Positions 44,905 to 57,175 of a stretch of DNA of 64,000 bases are shown here, piece after piece. The position numbers and the translations under genes are program-made. This DNA comes from Rana temporaria. Taxonomy: Eukaryota; Chordata; Amphibia; Anura; Ranidae. How positions within the stretch are numbered: position 1 is the stretch's first letter; each line of letters opens with the position of its first letter. The stretch is from assembly GCF_905171775.1 (NCBI RefSeq), contig NC_053490.1:91100839-91164838 (forward strand), read 5' to 3'. The notes beneath the pieces are model-generated. The model was not told the origin of the DNA. It did not search any database and saw only the letters and a program-made list of their open reading frames with translations.

Positions 44905-45175
44905 GGCCTCGTACACATGACTGAGTTTCTCGGCAAAAACCAGCAAGAAACTTGCTGGGAGATATTTTTTTTGCCGAGGAAACCGGTCGTGTGTACATTT
45001 TCGTTGAGGAAACTGTCGAGAAACTCAACAAGCCAAAAAGAGAGCAAGTTCTCTATTTCCTCGACGGGAATGGAGAAACTTGCCATGTCGAGGTTATTCG
45101 ACAGCCTAACAAGGAACTCGACGAGGAAAACGATGTGTTTCGCCCGTCGAGTTCCTCGGTCGTGTGTACGAGGCT
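44905..45175 (+). mobile_element. Harbinger-like MITE, 271 bp
   Basis: TCA at 44902-44904 and 45176-45178. The ends are GGCCTCGTACACA and, inverted, AGCCTCGTACACACGACCG. The interior carries CTCGACGAGGAAA, GAGGAACTCGAC-type dyads. It is the inverted counterpart of 45820-46084, about 640 bp away. Confidence 0.82.
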
Positions 45176-45178
45176 TCA

Positions 45179-45816
45179 CATGTAATAAAAGCTTTTCAAA
45201 ATCCAAACACTTAAACCCCACTTCCAGGAAATCTGAAATTGCTCTTTTGCAGTAAGGCTGTGCCCGCACTACAAGGGTTAACTGCTAGTTAAGGACTAGG
45301 GGGGTTCAAAAGCACTTTTACTTACCCAATTCTCTCTCTACTCCCCAAGCAGATGGAGCTCCCCCATGCTCCGCCAGTGTACTGTCCCTTGATGTCATCA
45401 TATCTAAGTGCTATGGACTGTGCATTTGTCCTGATGACGTTAGGACCTTAGATCACTGGAGATACTGTGGGCACTGGTCTAGCAGCACAGAGAAGGGGAG
45501 GATCAGGAAAGCAAATCTTCTTTTCTATGACATGCAGCTGTTTTAACACCTAGGATGCGTCTACCCTTTTGACAACTATATTATTGTGACTCTCAGCCTC
45601 CACTTGGATATGTGCACATCCACATGTCAAGAGTTTAGGATAGGGCAACATAGGACAAAGAGAACATAGAAAAGAACACCTATCTTTGCAGTAAGATCAG
45701 TCACCTGGATTTTAAGAGCTGGTTTTAGCTTTTGATTTTCCCTATACATTCACAAATAAACATGCATGGGGCATCACTATGCCTGGGTAGGGTTTCTATA
45801 TCATCCATTTAATGAC
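45179..45816. other. No gene recognised
   Basis: Spacer between two inverted MITE copies; no repeat or gene was seen. Confidence 0.45.
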
Positions 45817-45819
45817 TGA

Positions 45820-46084
45820 GGCCTCGTACACACGACTGAGGAACTCGGCGGGCGAAACACATCGTTTTCCTCGTCGAGTTCTTGTTAGGCTTGTCGAGGA
45901 ACTCGACAAGCAAATTTTCTCCATTCCCGTCGAGGAAAAAGAGAAAATGCTCTCTTTTTGGCTCGTCGAGTTCCTTGACAGTTTCCTCGCTGAAAAATGT
46001 ACAAACGATTTCCTCGGCAAAAAAAATCTCCCACCAAGTTTCTTGATGGATTCTGCTGAGGAAACCGGTCGTGTATACGAGGCC
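45820..46084 (-). mobile_element. Harbinger-like MITE, 265 bp, inverted copy
   Basis: The ends are GGCCTCGTACACACGAC and, inverted, GGCCTCGTATACACGACCG. Flanks are TGA and TCA, so the target copies differ by one base or the borders are off by one. The interior reads as the reverse complement of 44905-45175 (GGCGGGCGAAACACATCG, TTTTCCTCGTCGAGTTC). Confidence 0.82.
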
Positions 46085-46087
46085 TCA

Positions 46088-46490
46088 GACAGATGAATTA
46101 CAAAGGTTCTAGGACTAATTAAATACAGACTATTTAAAGTTGGAACTACACTGAATCTGAGCACCAGATACCAAAAACGCTGTTTAATTCATTTTTAATA
46201 TTCATACAATCTCACCCATCTATTCATGTCTCCATGCTTTATTTTGCAGAGAAAAACACACCCTAGCATTTCTTGTGCTGACCATCTTGAGTAAGAGCAG
46301 ATGATTCATGTAGCATTTACTTGGAATCTATCTGCCCTTAGCTGAGGCATGCATGCAATATGTTGTGCTTAGCTGAGAAAACCCCTCCTAACCTCCTGAA
46401 GCCTCCTGAGATGTATGACATAATTTGCCTAGGCCTGCAAAATAGAATGTAACTGAAGAAATGTAAAAAAAAAAGTTCAATCCCTTCAAG
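46088..46490. other. No gene recognised
   Basis: AT-rich spacer without supported features. Confidence 0.4.
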
Positions 46491-46495
46491 CCGAC

Positions 46496-47345
46496 TAGGG
46501 ATGGGCCGAACACCCTCCAGGTCGGTTCACACCAGAACATGCGAACAGGCAAAAAATTTGTTCGGACACGCGAACACCGTTAAAGTCTATGGGACATGAA
46601 CATGAAAAATCAAAATTGCTAATTTTAAAGGTTAATATGCAAGTTATTGTCAGAAAAGTGTTTGGAGACCCGAGTCCTGCCCCAGGGGACATGTATCAAT
46701 GCAAGAAAAAAGTTTTAAAAACTGCAGTTTTTTCGGGAGCAGTGATTTTAATAATGCTTAAAGTGAAACAATAAAAGTGAAATATTCCTTTAAAAAAATT
46801 GTACCTGGGGTGTGTATAGTATGCCTGTAAAGTAGCGCATGTTTCCCGTGTTTAGAACTGTCCCTGCACAAAATGTCATTTCTAAAGGAAAAAAGTCATT
46901 TAAGACTACTCACGGCTATTCATGAATTATCGGGTCCCGGCAATACAGATCGAATTCATTGAAAAAGAAAGTGTGGGGGTCCCCCCCAAATTCTATATTA
47001 GGCCCTTCAGGTCTGGTATGGATATTAAGGGGAACCCTGTGACGTAATGCATATGTGCAGTCTTCTGCTTCAAGTGGTTGTACCGGGGTGATGCCTGCAG
47101 ATGCAGACATCACCCGGTACTGTTTTTTAGAGCCGTCGGTCGGCTTTCTTGTAATAATTCTTGATATTACAAGCAGCGGGAGGGGATGTCCCCTCCCTAC
47201 AGCCACCTTCTGCAGCTTGCCCAGGCTCTCCAATCCCACCGGAGACCCCAACAAAGCCAGAATTGGCTTTGATCATGTCTCGGATCTAGTAACCTGGAAG
47301 CGATGTCATAACATCACGTCCGGTTTACTTTAGCTTTAAAGGCAC
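46496..47345 (-). mobile_element. hAT-type fragment related to 38976-41038
   Basis: Starts TAGGGATGGGCCGAAC and follows, in opposite orientation, the right side of 38976-41038: TTCGGACACGCGAACACCG, CTATGGGAC, then GGTTAATATGCAAGTTATTG. The part from 46970 (GTGGGGGTCCCCCCCAAATT) is not in the longer element. No right end or duplication was found. Confidence 0.65.
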
Positions 47346-47759
47346 CAGATTTATAAAACAGCCAAAGGAATAATTCTAGCACTAAATCGCCTCTGTAACT
47401 CTAAACTGGTAACCATTAACTGCACGACTGTACAATATACGTCGGCACAATGGCGCAGCTGGGCAGATGGACCTGTACGTCTCTTTTAAGATGCGACATT
47501 GTGGGTGCGCTGTCCGCTGGCATACACGTGATCGTCTCATGGAGAGGAAGAATGGGGAAATGCTGATGTAAACAAGCATTTCTCCATTCTTCCTAGTGAC
47601 AGGACACTGATCACAGCTCCCTGTGATCGGTAGCGGTAATCAGTGCCGTGTCACACATACTATAGCCCATCCCCCCTAGGACACACAGTACCATAGTTTG
47701 TCGCCATTCCACGAGTGTGCGCAATTTTAAAACATGACATGTTAGGTATCTATTTACTC
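47346..47759. other. No gene; GC-richer repeat-like spacer
   Basis: Holds CTGTACAATATACGTCGGCA and TGATCGGTAGCGGTAATCAG blocks that resemble parts of the 59888-60828 repeat. Boundaries cannot be set. Confidence 0.4.
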
Positions 47760-48072
47760 GGCATAACATCATTTTCCGTATTACACAAAAGACTGGGCTA
47801 ACTTTGTTCTTTTTTTTTTTGGAAGTGTATTTTTCCCCAAAAATTGCAATTGCAATCTGCTGTGGGTGTCAATGTTACACCCCAAACAGATCGCAAATAC
47901 ATTGTGACATAAAATATTGCAATGACCACCGTTTTATTCTCTAGGGTCTCTGCTAAAACTATATATATATAAAATATGTTTGTGAGTTCTAAGTAATTTA
48001 CTAGCAAAAATATACTGATTTTAACTTGTAAGCAACAAGTGTCAGAAAAAGGCTTAGTCTTCAAGGGGTTAA
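47760..48072 (-). repeat. (TA)n-associated dispersed repeat, inverted copy
   Basis: Contains the reverse complement of the 1712/5290 family: ATTGCAATGACCACCGTTTT, TATATATATA, AGTTCTAAGTAATTTACTAG and TTTTAACTTGTAAGCAACAA, ending TCTTCAAGGGGTTAA. Confidence 0.8.
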
Positions 48073-48740
48073 AATTAAATATGATATACTTTCCTATCTA
48101 TTTACTAATGTTAGCAGCATAAGGTTTCAAAATAGTCATTGATGATTGACAGAGTAGAGTCAGCATGCGATATGAGAACTGTTCTGGTCCAAGGGGATCG
48201 GGGTGCTAGTTTGCTACACACATTTGGCTATTACTTACAAGCTGCGGACTCTATGATAATAGTGCCTGGGAGGTAAAGCTCTAATCTCTGTAGTGCATCA
48301 GTAAAAGTGCACTTTTTATTGTGAGCAATATTTTGTCTATAATATTTACATTTTTTATTTTTTTATATGTTTAAATAAATTTGTATTGTTACAGAAAACA
48401 ATATAATTTTTTGGTTATATTCTGGGTAACGGTTTCTGCATATGAATGGGAGCATGAGATGACATCTACCACTTGCCCCTTTTCTCCAACCATTCAAATT
48501 CAGGCTTTATGCCATTATGTTAGCAGAAACATGCAATTTTATTTTTATTTATATTTTTATAGATTAACCTTGCAGCTGCTGCACGCACCAATGCAAAATT
48601 CAACATGGACACCTTCTCCATCCCCTTGGGTGTGTACGTGCCTTGGCTGTCCGCAGGCTATGTCTCCACAGCACCCGGTCAGGACTTGTTTATGGCTGTT
48701 GCTGGCTTTCAGTACGGCATGTTCCAAATTTGAGCTGATT
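48073..48740. other. No gene recognised
   Basis: AT-rich sequence passing into GC-richer DNA near 48570. An open frame at 48381-48749 has no recognisable domain. Confidence 0.4.
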
Positions 48741-49394
48741 TGTAAGTAGCCTTGGGGTGTTTTTCTTCTTTCCCCTTGATCTACCATATAAAGAAATTGG
48801 ATCTAAGGCCCCCAAACCAAAGAGCCCCAAAAAAAGGGGGGTGGGTGGGGCCATGGGGTACTGGTGAAATAAATGTAAAATGTACAATTGCAAATATAAA
48901 AAACATTTTTTATTAAATACAGCATCAATAGGACACAGCAAGGGGTACAAAATTAAAATAGTAACGACCATACACAACACCAGTATAGTAATCCCCAAAG
49001 GGGGAGAAGAACAGTGGGTTGAGAGTCACGACAATCATCTTGACTAGTTTCGCGGCTTAAGCCAATTCATCAGAAGCATGTCTAAAATTAAAATGACAGA
49101 CAGTCAATGTGCGCGTGTACTCGAGAGAGGAGCCGGACTGCAGGAGTTGGGAGTAGGCAGGCTTCCCAGAGGCACCCTGCCACCTTTCTCCATGCCCCGG
49201 GTGGCAATGGCGGGTGTGTGAGGGGGTCCTCCCACACAGCCCGCCCTACCTGCTCCGCTTTGAAGCCCAACGGGGCAGAGGGACTCCCTATAAGGGAGTG
49301 AGAGGATCTAGCCCGCTCAACCAGCCCTGTTAGTCCTTTGCCTCTCTTTTTTAGAGCCTGCGTGGTCAAAGTGCGTGCATGTTAACCCAATTTA
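48741..49394 (-). repeat. Repeat fragment with the hairpin motif CTTCTGATGAA...CGAAACTAG
   Basis: On the minus strand 49080-49043 reads CATGCTTCTGATGAATTGG, a short dyad, then GCCGCGAAACTAGTC. An AATAAA-rich segment follows (48920-48880). This is the same layout as at 5206 and 52620. The rest (49085-49394) is not recognised. Confidence 0.45.
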
Positions 49395-49604
49395 GAGTGC
49401 GTGTGTAAGTGTGGTGTTTTTTTTGTGGGAGGGGGGTGGGCGTACTAAGCGCAGGCTTACCTCACATAGCACACCCACTGGGAGCCGGGCTGAGAACACC
49501 AAACTCAATTCACATGTAGCCGAGACCGGGATCTGAACCCCTAGCTGCAGAGGTGAATGGCTTGTCAGCGCAGTGCCAATCGCGTTGAGCCACCGCAGCT
49601 CCCC
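49395..49604 (-). mobile_element. tRNA-derived SINE
   Basis: The minus-strand head from 49604 reads GGGAGCTGCGGTGGCTCAAC. Its TGGCTCAACGCGATTGG is an A-box-like element (about 49595-49578), and GGTTCAGATCC (49539-49529) is a B box, about 40 bases apart as in tRNA promoters. A unique body follows to a CACAC-rich tail near 49400. A tRNA-like head on a non-tRNA body is the definition of a SINE; the family name is not known to me. Confidence 0.8.
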
Positions 49605-49620
49605 AATGTTATCTTTATAA

Positions 49621-49956
49621 CACCCCAAACAGATTTCAAAACGCAGTGTGATTGCCAAAATCGCTTGGCAGGGGTCTGCCTGAGACTGCACAGACAAATC
49701 GCATGTGATGTGCAAAGGAAAGCATTGCGATTCCTGCACGGATCACATGCACAAGTGTGAACCCAGGCTTAATACCACAAATTAATAATACCCCAAACAG
49801 ATTTCAAAACGCAGTGTGATTGAATCACATCGCAGAGGTGTGCCTGAGACTGCACAGACAAATCGCATGTGATGTGCACAGGAAAGCAGTGAGATTCCTG
49901 TGCGAATCACATGCACAAGTGTGAACCCAGGCTTAATACCACAAATTAACATGCAT
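49621..49956. repeat. Direct duplication, 168-bp unit, two copies
   Basis: CCCCAAACAGATTTCAAAAC begins at 49623 and again at 49791. Both copies run through CTGCACAGACAAATCGCATG and end GTGTGAACCCAGGCTTAATA. They differ by about a dozen changes. Confidence 0.9.
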
Positions 49957-51065
49957 GCGGTAAGTGCTGGTAACACAATGCAAAAGAATAGCACAGTGTA
50001 AAGAGGCCTAAACGTATTCATGTGTGGTATAAATGTAAAAAAAAAATAGCATTACTTTTTTTTATTTTATTCTGTTTAACATGACTAATGTTGCTTTTTT
50101 TATTTGGCCCTGTATAAAATATAGTTTCTTAAATAAAGGCATTGATTAAAATGTCACACCTACTTAAATTTGTCATATTGATGTCATATAATGCCCTGTA
50201 AAGTAAAAAGCAAGTGATTTAATTGTCACAACACCAACAATGCCCCCTGCCTCCCCACAATTTTTTAAGGAATTCCCTGAACAATGGTAGCATAATAATG
50301 CAGTGACTTATTTTCAGAAGTAGAGTTGCAGTGCCATCTAGTGGATAAAACATACTTTTTAATAACATCATTTGTAAGTATATTCAAAGTAAAATAAGAA
50401 TAAGAATAAGAAGAGGGAGATAAACCTCCCAGTAACCATCAAACTGTTCAATTATGAGTAATTCATTACAGAACATAATTTTAATGGTCCTAACAGTTGA
50501 TGAAATTTCACAGGGTCTTGAATTTTTATTAGCATTTTAAAGCCCTTTTGGATGAAATACCATGTTATGAGACATCACTAAACAAGATTCCAGCTTTGCA
50601 CACATTATAATAAGAGGGGCCAGATACATTGAGTTGTATTTTTTATTTATTTTTGCGTGAAGCTATCCAGATTACGCAACAATCTCATGCTTGTGGGTGC
50701 TAAAGAGGGCTGCCCTATCATAACTCTTTGTAGGAATAGTAATTTGGGCAGGTAATAAACCCTGCATCTATCACTATTGTCCCTCTCTGAGCTTCCCTTA
50801 GATATGTTCTTGTACTTGTGAGTACAGCTGACCCTACAAGTTAAAGTCTGCAGTGCTCTGTTTGTCAGATCATGTCTGCGTGGTCAACCACCCTATAAAG
50901 CTGTCTTCTCAACTTTCTTCAACGGCAGGTGCCTGCTGGAGTGCTGGACACAAATTAATGTGACTTGTGCAAAATAAAGGTTTACTTGAGTTACGCAATT
51001 TCTGTGGCCCTCTTATTCTCTCTACATTTCATTTTCTCAACCTTTTTATTACAGAGCAACCCTTG
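49957..51065. other. No gene recognised
   Basis: AT-rich unique-looking DNA with no supported feature. Confidence 0.45.
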
Positions 51066-51140
51066 AATTAAAGTGGTTCTAAAGCCTAAAGGTTTTTTAC
51101 CCTAATGCATTCTATGCATTAAGGTAAAAAACCTTCTGTG
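51066..51140. repeat. TTAA-type repeat end with a palindrome
   Basis: AATTAAAGTGGTTCTAAAGCC is followed by AAGGTTTTTTACC ... GGTAAAAAACCTT, a perfect dyad around ATGCATTCTATGCAT. It resembles the end of a TTAA-target MITE whose other end was not found. Confidence 0.55.
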
Positions 51141-52029
51141 TCACAGAATTTCCCCCTAACCACCATTATACTTACCTGAGCCTATTCTCAATCCAATGCT
51201 GAGCATGAGAGCAATGGCTCTCTCCACTCTCCCTCACCCCACAGGATAGACTGATAGTGGTGGGAGCCATTGGCTCGCACTACCATTAATCACATTTTGT
51301 GACAAGGGAGTGGGTGGTCAATAGATGCAATTAGGGCAGCTCAGGAATGAGTCTGCATGATTGGCCCCAAAGAATTAAAATTGTAATTACCTGGAGCCAA
51401 GGTCATTTCCTATCTACTTAGAAGTGCATTGGTTTCTATGCAGAAGTGAGCCTGATTTTGCGCTTTCCAGCGATAGTAAATAATCCCAATTGTGTACTTA
51501 AAAGTGGGGTATGCCTGTATTTATTTCCTGGGGTGTATATTGGGTCCATGATGTGGACACTCTTATTTTTGGAGGTGACACTTCTAGTGGCCGGGTCTGC
51601 TCTCATAGGCTCCAGAGGCAGGGGGATTTAAAAGGGTAGTGAGGGGACCAGTGCCCAAGAAGGGTAAGAAATTAGTGTGGCTCATTGAAGAAACTGCGAT
51701 TTTGATCTTTGTTGATCTATTACACTGTAGGATGGCGTTGGAAGAGATGTTTGGAATCAAGACTGAAGAGCAAGGTAATTTGATTCACAGTGCACTATTT
51801 AAACTTCGTTTTTTGAGAAGTTGGGCTACAAATATGTGGTGTTTATATTTGAGATCCAGAGCAAATATATATTTTTAAAACCCCTTGTTTTATATGACAC
51901 AGTTATTTTCAATAATAATCACAAAACAATTAATAACAGTGGTCAGGAAAGAAATGAACACAGTAAAATTGTAATGTCCCTTAACATTGTCGATTGGTGG
52001 GAAAATGCCTTCTTACTGTATACTAGAAG
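51141..52029. other. No gene recognised
   Basis: Mixed sequence without repeats shared in the window. Short frames only. Confidence 0.4.
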
Positions 52030-52365
52030 TCCGTTTATTGCCCCTTTACACTTGTGGTCAGCACAGAAATGCCTCCTTACATTGGTGGTCCACATGGAAG
52101 TGCTGTCTTACATTGATGGTCTGTGGAGAAAGGCTTCATTACCTTGATGGTCAGTGGGAGAGATCCTCCTTACGCTGATGGCCAGTGGGAGAAAGGTCCT
52201 CTTACACTGATGGTTAGTGGCAGGAAAGCCCTCTTCAATAGCGGTCAGTGGGAAGAATGCGTCTTACATTGGTGGTCGTGAGAAGGATACTCCTTACATT
52301 GGTGGTCAGTGTAGTGCTTCCTTATCTCAGTAATCAGTGGGGAGAATGCCCCATTATATTAGGGA
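52030..52365. repeat. Diverged tandem array, about 35-37-bp unit
   Basis: About nine degenerate units of the form CTTACATTGGTGGTCAGTG plus GGAGAAATGCCTC. The unit is similar to those inside the hAT MITEs at 27211 and 41757, so it may be the interior of a decayed member. Confidence 0.75.
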
Positions 52366-54340
52366 AGAGGAGTAAGTGGGAGGAATGACCCTTGCAGACA
52401 GCTGAAATATAATTGGGTTACCTACCTGAGAGAGATGTAAAAGGTTACCTCTATGATTGGGATTATATGGGCAACAATAATAAATCAAAAAATATAAAAA
52501 GATATATATATTTATTATACAAATATAGAAAAATAGATTTTTACAACACATATAAAAACATGAAACAAAGAATACAAAAGATGTAATGCCACAATTCTAG
52601 TTCTCCAGACTGGAGACAGTTGAACGATGGCTCATCCAATGCGTTTCAAACAACAATGAAGATTGGTTCTTCTTCAGGGATATCAAACTACATCTTTTAT
52701 CTATAATAGGTAAAATAAATGATACATTTGACAAAATCAAAAAACAACAAAAATACACCTTTCACACCACACATGGTGTGATATGTTGAAAAACTCACTT
52801 AATTGAATCCTTTGCAAGTGTATGCATTCCCCTGGAAATCGCAATGCTATCATGAATTCCTTATTGTGGGTTACTCCAAACGACACAAAAGGTCCCAAGC
52901 CTATTCCATCAGAGTCTAGGATTATTATCCAATAAATATGGCGTTTAAGAGAGATCTAATCAAAAAAGCATAAAATATGAATTTCAAAAAGGAAAACTAC
53001 CACTATACAGGAAATGCTTGCTGTCACATGCATAGGCCCATACTACTTGTACTCACCCCTTATCTGTAAGCAAATCAAATTACCAGAAAAACGGACATCC
53101 AGTGATCTATTTGTCTTAAACATGATAAACCTGCATAGCACTCCTCAGCAGGTTCACCGAGGAGAGGGAATGATGCCATATAGACTCTCTGGCTTCCTTT
53201 TAAACCCCATCCCTCCACCCTATTGGGGGCAGAGCAGATAGAGGTTGCAATCTCAAAGAATAAATCCCTCCTAAGGGTGAGGAATTAAAACGGACCAGGG
53301 ACTAATTACCAGCGGTGCCAAAATCTCCCAGATCAAGGAGCTGAGAGTAAACAGAAGCTGGGGAGACCAGCACTAGGCTGGAAAATCCCCCTCCTTCTTT
53401 TTTGGCACCGGATGGGAAGGGAGGGACCAAGTGACAGGGAGCAACCCAAACCCTGGGGAATTGATTGAATATCGAAAGAAGCGATTTCACTAGGAAAATG
53501 CAGACAACAATGCAAGTGTTTCTACTGTGTTATCAATTAAATCTTGGGCTGCTCTACAATATGGAGCTGCCAATTATACAAATGACAGTCAAAATCCAAA
53601 AATAAATAAATGACAGTCTCAAAGAAAGACCCAAAATGTATATAACTGTGTCTTCCAAAAAACTCAAGGTTTCTATTCCTCCAGATCAACATCTGAAGAT
53701 CTTCATCACTGAACAACCACTTGTGGGGTAAATTAAAAGGGCTAATGGGGGGGCTTGCCAGTCCACCATTACAAAATCGAACAGTGATTAATATGAATAA
53801 GAATAACTTTATATTGTATATCATAACTGGTTCTTGCCATATGCAGATATGTTCCCAAAAACAGAATCATTTTTGGTGGTTATAAAAAAGCTCAGGAAGC
53901 CCTGCCAGTTAACATTCTGCCCTCCCTAGTGGCCAAAAGTTAACAACATTTTTTCGATGGAGTTGGAGATTTCACATTTGGTTCAAAATGGCAAAATTCT
54001 ACCCTGTAACAGACTTGTCTATCACAGGATATGATAATTGGAGGGGAAATTCCGTATGTGGAATGATCATAAGATTTTCATATAGTGTGTACATAAATTC
54101 CAAGAGCCAAGTCAGACCTTCCAAAAAAAAAAAAAATCTAAAGGAGCAAACTGCTAAATGTTTCTCGTTACTGAACAGAACTTGTACTGGTTTCGTACAA
54201 TAAAACATTACATGAAAAATATTGCTCATGATTGCGAAAAACAATTACAATCCAGAAGAACATGCAGCCATTCGTAACCACAAAGTAAATATCATAGGCA
54301 TTATAACCATAATGTATAAAAATATGTATATGACAGCATA
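52366..54340. other. No gene recognised; one hairpin motif at 52625-52690
   Basis: The minus strand at 52690-52625 carries CCTGAAGAAGAACCAATC ... TTTGAAACGCATTGGATGAG, the third copy of the motif at 5206. The rest to 54340 is AT-rich with no supported gene or repeat. Confidence 0.4.
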
Positions 54341-55114
54341 TACAGTATCTCGCAAAAGTGAGTAAACCCATCACATTTTTGTAAATAATTTATTCTTCAT
54401 GTGACAACACTGAAGAAATTACACTTTACTACAATGTAAAGTAGTAAGTGTACAGCTTGTATAACAGTGTCAATTTACTGTCCACTGAAAAAAACTCAAC
54501 ACACAGCCATTATGTCTAAACAGCTGGCAACAAAAGTTAGTACACCCCTACGTGAAAATGTACAAATTGGGCCCAGCTAGCTATTTTCCCTCGCCAGTGT
54601 CATGTGACTTGTTACAAAGTCTCAGGCAGAGGCGTTGCTAGGGGGGTGCGGTCCGCACCCGGGTGACACCCGCTAGAGGGGTGACACCATCCCGACATTG
54701 AGGATTTTTTTTGAAAAAAAAAAAAACATTTTTGGATTATTTTTTTTTTGCCGACATGCCCAGCGCCGCCGCGTGTGTGTCTTCCTCCGCTCCCCTACTG
54801 AGCCAGCCACCTGCGAGCCTCAGCAGAGCTCAGCCTGTGCCTGTCACACTGCACTGTGTGTTGATGTGACGTCAGTCATATCATCACACAGTACTTTCAG
54901 TTTCTCCGCGCGGGCGGCACAGCTCAACTTCTGCACGTGTGACCTGCTGCCTTGATGCCCACATCAGTCCTCGCTCTGTCTCCAGAATCGGGCGCGGCAT
55001 AGATACAGCAAACAGGTGCGTGTCCACCGCCGGCCGCGGCAGGCATAATAGGAACAGAAGCGGGGGGGCTGGGGGGGGGGGGTCGCTTATATCCACTGTG
55101 TGCCACCAGTGAGA

Positions 55115-55620
55115 AGAATGTCTCACCCCCAACCCCTCTCTCTGTGTCTCACCCCCTCCTTCTCTGTCACCCCCCCCCCTTCTGTCACACCCCCTCCATC
55201 TCTGTCTCACCCCCCCTCTCTGTCACACCCCCACCCATCTCTGTCTTACCCCCACCCCCTCCATCTCTGTGTTACCCCCACCCCCTCCCTTTCTGTCACC
55301 CCTCTCTGTCTCACCCCACCCCCTCCATCTCTGTCAGACCCCCACCCCCTCCATCTCTGTCTTACCCCCCTCCCTCTCTGTCACCCCCTCTCTGTCTCAC
55401 CCCACCCCCTCCATCTCTGTCACACCCCCACCATCTCTGCCTTACCCCCACCCCCTTCATCTCTGTCTTACCCCCACCCTGTGAACCCCTCTCTGTCTCA
55501 CCCCACCCCCTCCATCTCTGTCACACCCCACCCCCTCCATCTCTGTCTCACCCCCACCTCCTCCATCTTTGTCTCACCCCACCCCCTCCATCTCTGTCTC
55601 ACCCCACCCCACTCTGTACC
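55115..55620 (+). repeat. Pyrimidine-rich minisatellite, 20-28-bp units
   Basis: Units of CACCCCCACCCCCTCCATCT plus CTGTCT, about twenty copies with variable C-runs. Open frames of 253 and 383 codons (Pro/Ser/His repeats) are by-products. Confidence 0.95.
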
Positions 55621-56810
55621 CACCTGCACCCCCCTGCATCTACCACCCACCTGCACTGTGCACCCATCCCTCTGTACCCCCCTGCACCCCCTTCACCCAC
55701 CACCCACCTGCATCTACCACCCACCTGCACTGTGCACCCATCCCTCTGTACCCTCTGCACCCACCATTCACCTGCATCTACCACCCACCTGCACTGTGCA
55801 CCCATCCCTCTGTACCCCCCTGCATTCTTCACCCTGCACTCTGCACCCACTTGCACCCTGAACCCACCACCCACCTGCACTCTTCACCCACCTGCACTCT
55901 GTACCCACCTACACTCTGTACCCACCTGTACCCACCTCCCACCTGCATCTACCACCCACCTGCACTGTGCACCCATCCCTCTGTACCCCCTGCACCCACC
56001 ATTCACCTGCATCTACCACCCACCTGCACTGTGCACCCATCCCTCTGTACCCCCCTGCATTCTTCACCCTGCACTCTGCACCCACTTGCACCCTGAACCC
56101 ACCACCCACCTGCACTCTTCACCCACCTGCACTCTGTACCCACCTACACTCTGTACCCACCTACACTCTGTACCCACCTCCCACCTTGCACTGTGCACCC
56201 ATCCCTCTGTACCCCCCTGCACCCACCTGCATTCTTCACCCTGCACCCTGTACCCACCTGCACCCTGGACCCACCTGCACCCACTTGCACCCTGAACCCA
56301 CCACCCACCTGCACTCTGTACCCACCTGCACTCTGTACCCACCTACACTCTGTACCCACCTACACTCCCCTGCACCCACCACCCACCTGCACTGTGCACC
56401 CATCCCTCTGTACCCCCCTGCACCCACCACCCACCTACATCTACCACCCACCTGCAATGTGCACCCATCCCTCTGTACCCTCATGCACCCACCTGCACCC
56501 ACCACCCACCTGAATCTACCACCCACCTGCACTGTGCACCCATCCCTCTGTACCCACCTGCATTCTTCACCCTGCACCCTGTACCCACCTGCACCCTGCA
56601 CTCTCTACCCACTTGCAAGCTGCACCCACCACCTACCTGCACTCTGTACCCACCTGCACCCTGCACTCACCTGAACCCTGCCCTCTGTACCACACCTGCA
56701 CCCTGCCCTCTGTACCCCCCTGCACCTACCTGCACCCGGCACTCTGTACCCACCTGCACCCTGCACTCTGTACCCTGCACCCACCTGAACTCTGCACTCT
56801 GTATGTAGCA
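55621..56810 (+). repeat. Minisatellite with higher-order repeats, CACCTGCACTCTGTACC type
   Basis: Short units of about 17 bp (CACCTGCACTCTGTACC and variants TGCATCTAC, TGCACCCAC) are grouped into blocks. A block of about 240 bp at 55719-55910 recurs at 55959-56150 with very few changes, and partly again after 56370. Confidence 0.95.
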
Positions 56811-57175
56811 CCCTCATGGTATTTAATGACCCTTTAGGACCCTCCCACACCCAGTTGCTGTGGCACGCTCACCCCCCCCCTACTTTGGGGGAAGGTGTGG
56901 TGCAAGGTTGAATTCCTGCACCTTTTCCCTGAGAAGAATGCCCTGGGTGACACTATCAAATAGCACTGCGGCAGGCTGGGGGGGGACGGCATGAGAGGCG
57001 CATAATGCCCTATTGCCTATCCTGCTGGGGGGGGGGGGGGGTGACACCATGTTTCACCGCACCGGGTGACACCAACCCTAGTGACGCCACTGGTCTCAGG
57101 TGTGAATGGGGAGCAGGTGTGTTAAATTTGGTGTTATCGCTCTCACTCTCTCATACTGGTCACTGGAAGTTCAAC

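Larger units (their letters stand above)
54627..57092. mobile_element. hAT-type non-autonomous element, 2,466 bp, inserted in Tc1
   Basis: The 8-bp duplication GTCTCAGG is perfect at 54619-54626 and 57093-57100. The ends are CAGAGGCGTTGCTAGGG and, inverted, CAGTGGCGTCACTAGGG, followed by GGGTGACACC blocks on both sides. About 1.7 kb of the interior is tandem array. There is no transposase frame. Confidence 0.95.

Noticed and set aside
44805..45269. 154-codon minus-strand frame
   Set aside because: It crosses a MITE with dyad structure; the opposite strand is equally open and no domain is seen.
49520..49604. Functional tRNA gene
   Set aside because: Only A- and B-box-like words are present, no cloverleaf closes, and the sequence runs on into a SINE body.
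49392..49739. 115-codon minus-strand frame
   Set aside because: Covers the tRNA-derived SINE and the first copy of the 168-bp duplication; not a protein gene.
55100..56674. Open frames of 253, 383, 235 and 175 codons rich in Pro, His, Cys and Ser
   Set aside because: Products of the CACCC/CTGCA tandem arrays inside a hAT element; overlapping frames are equally open and no start context or domain is present.
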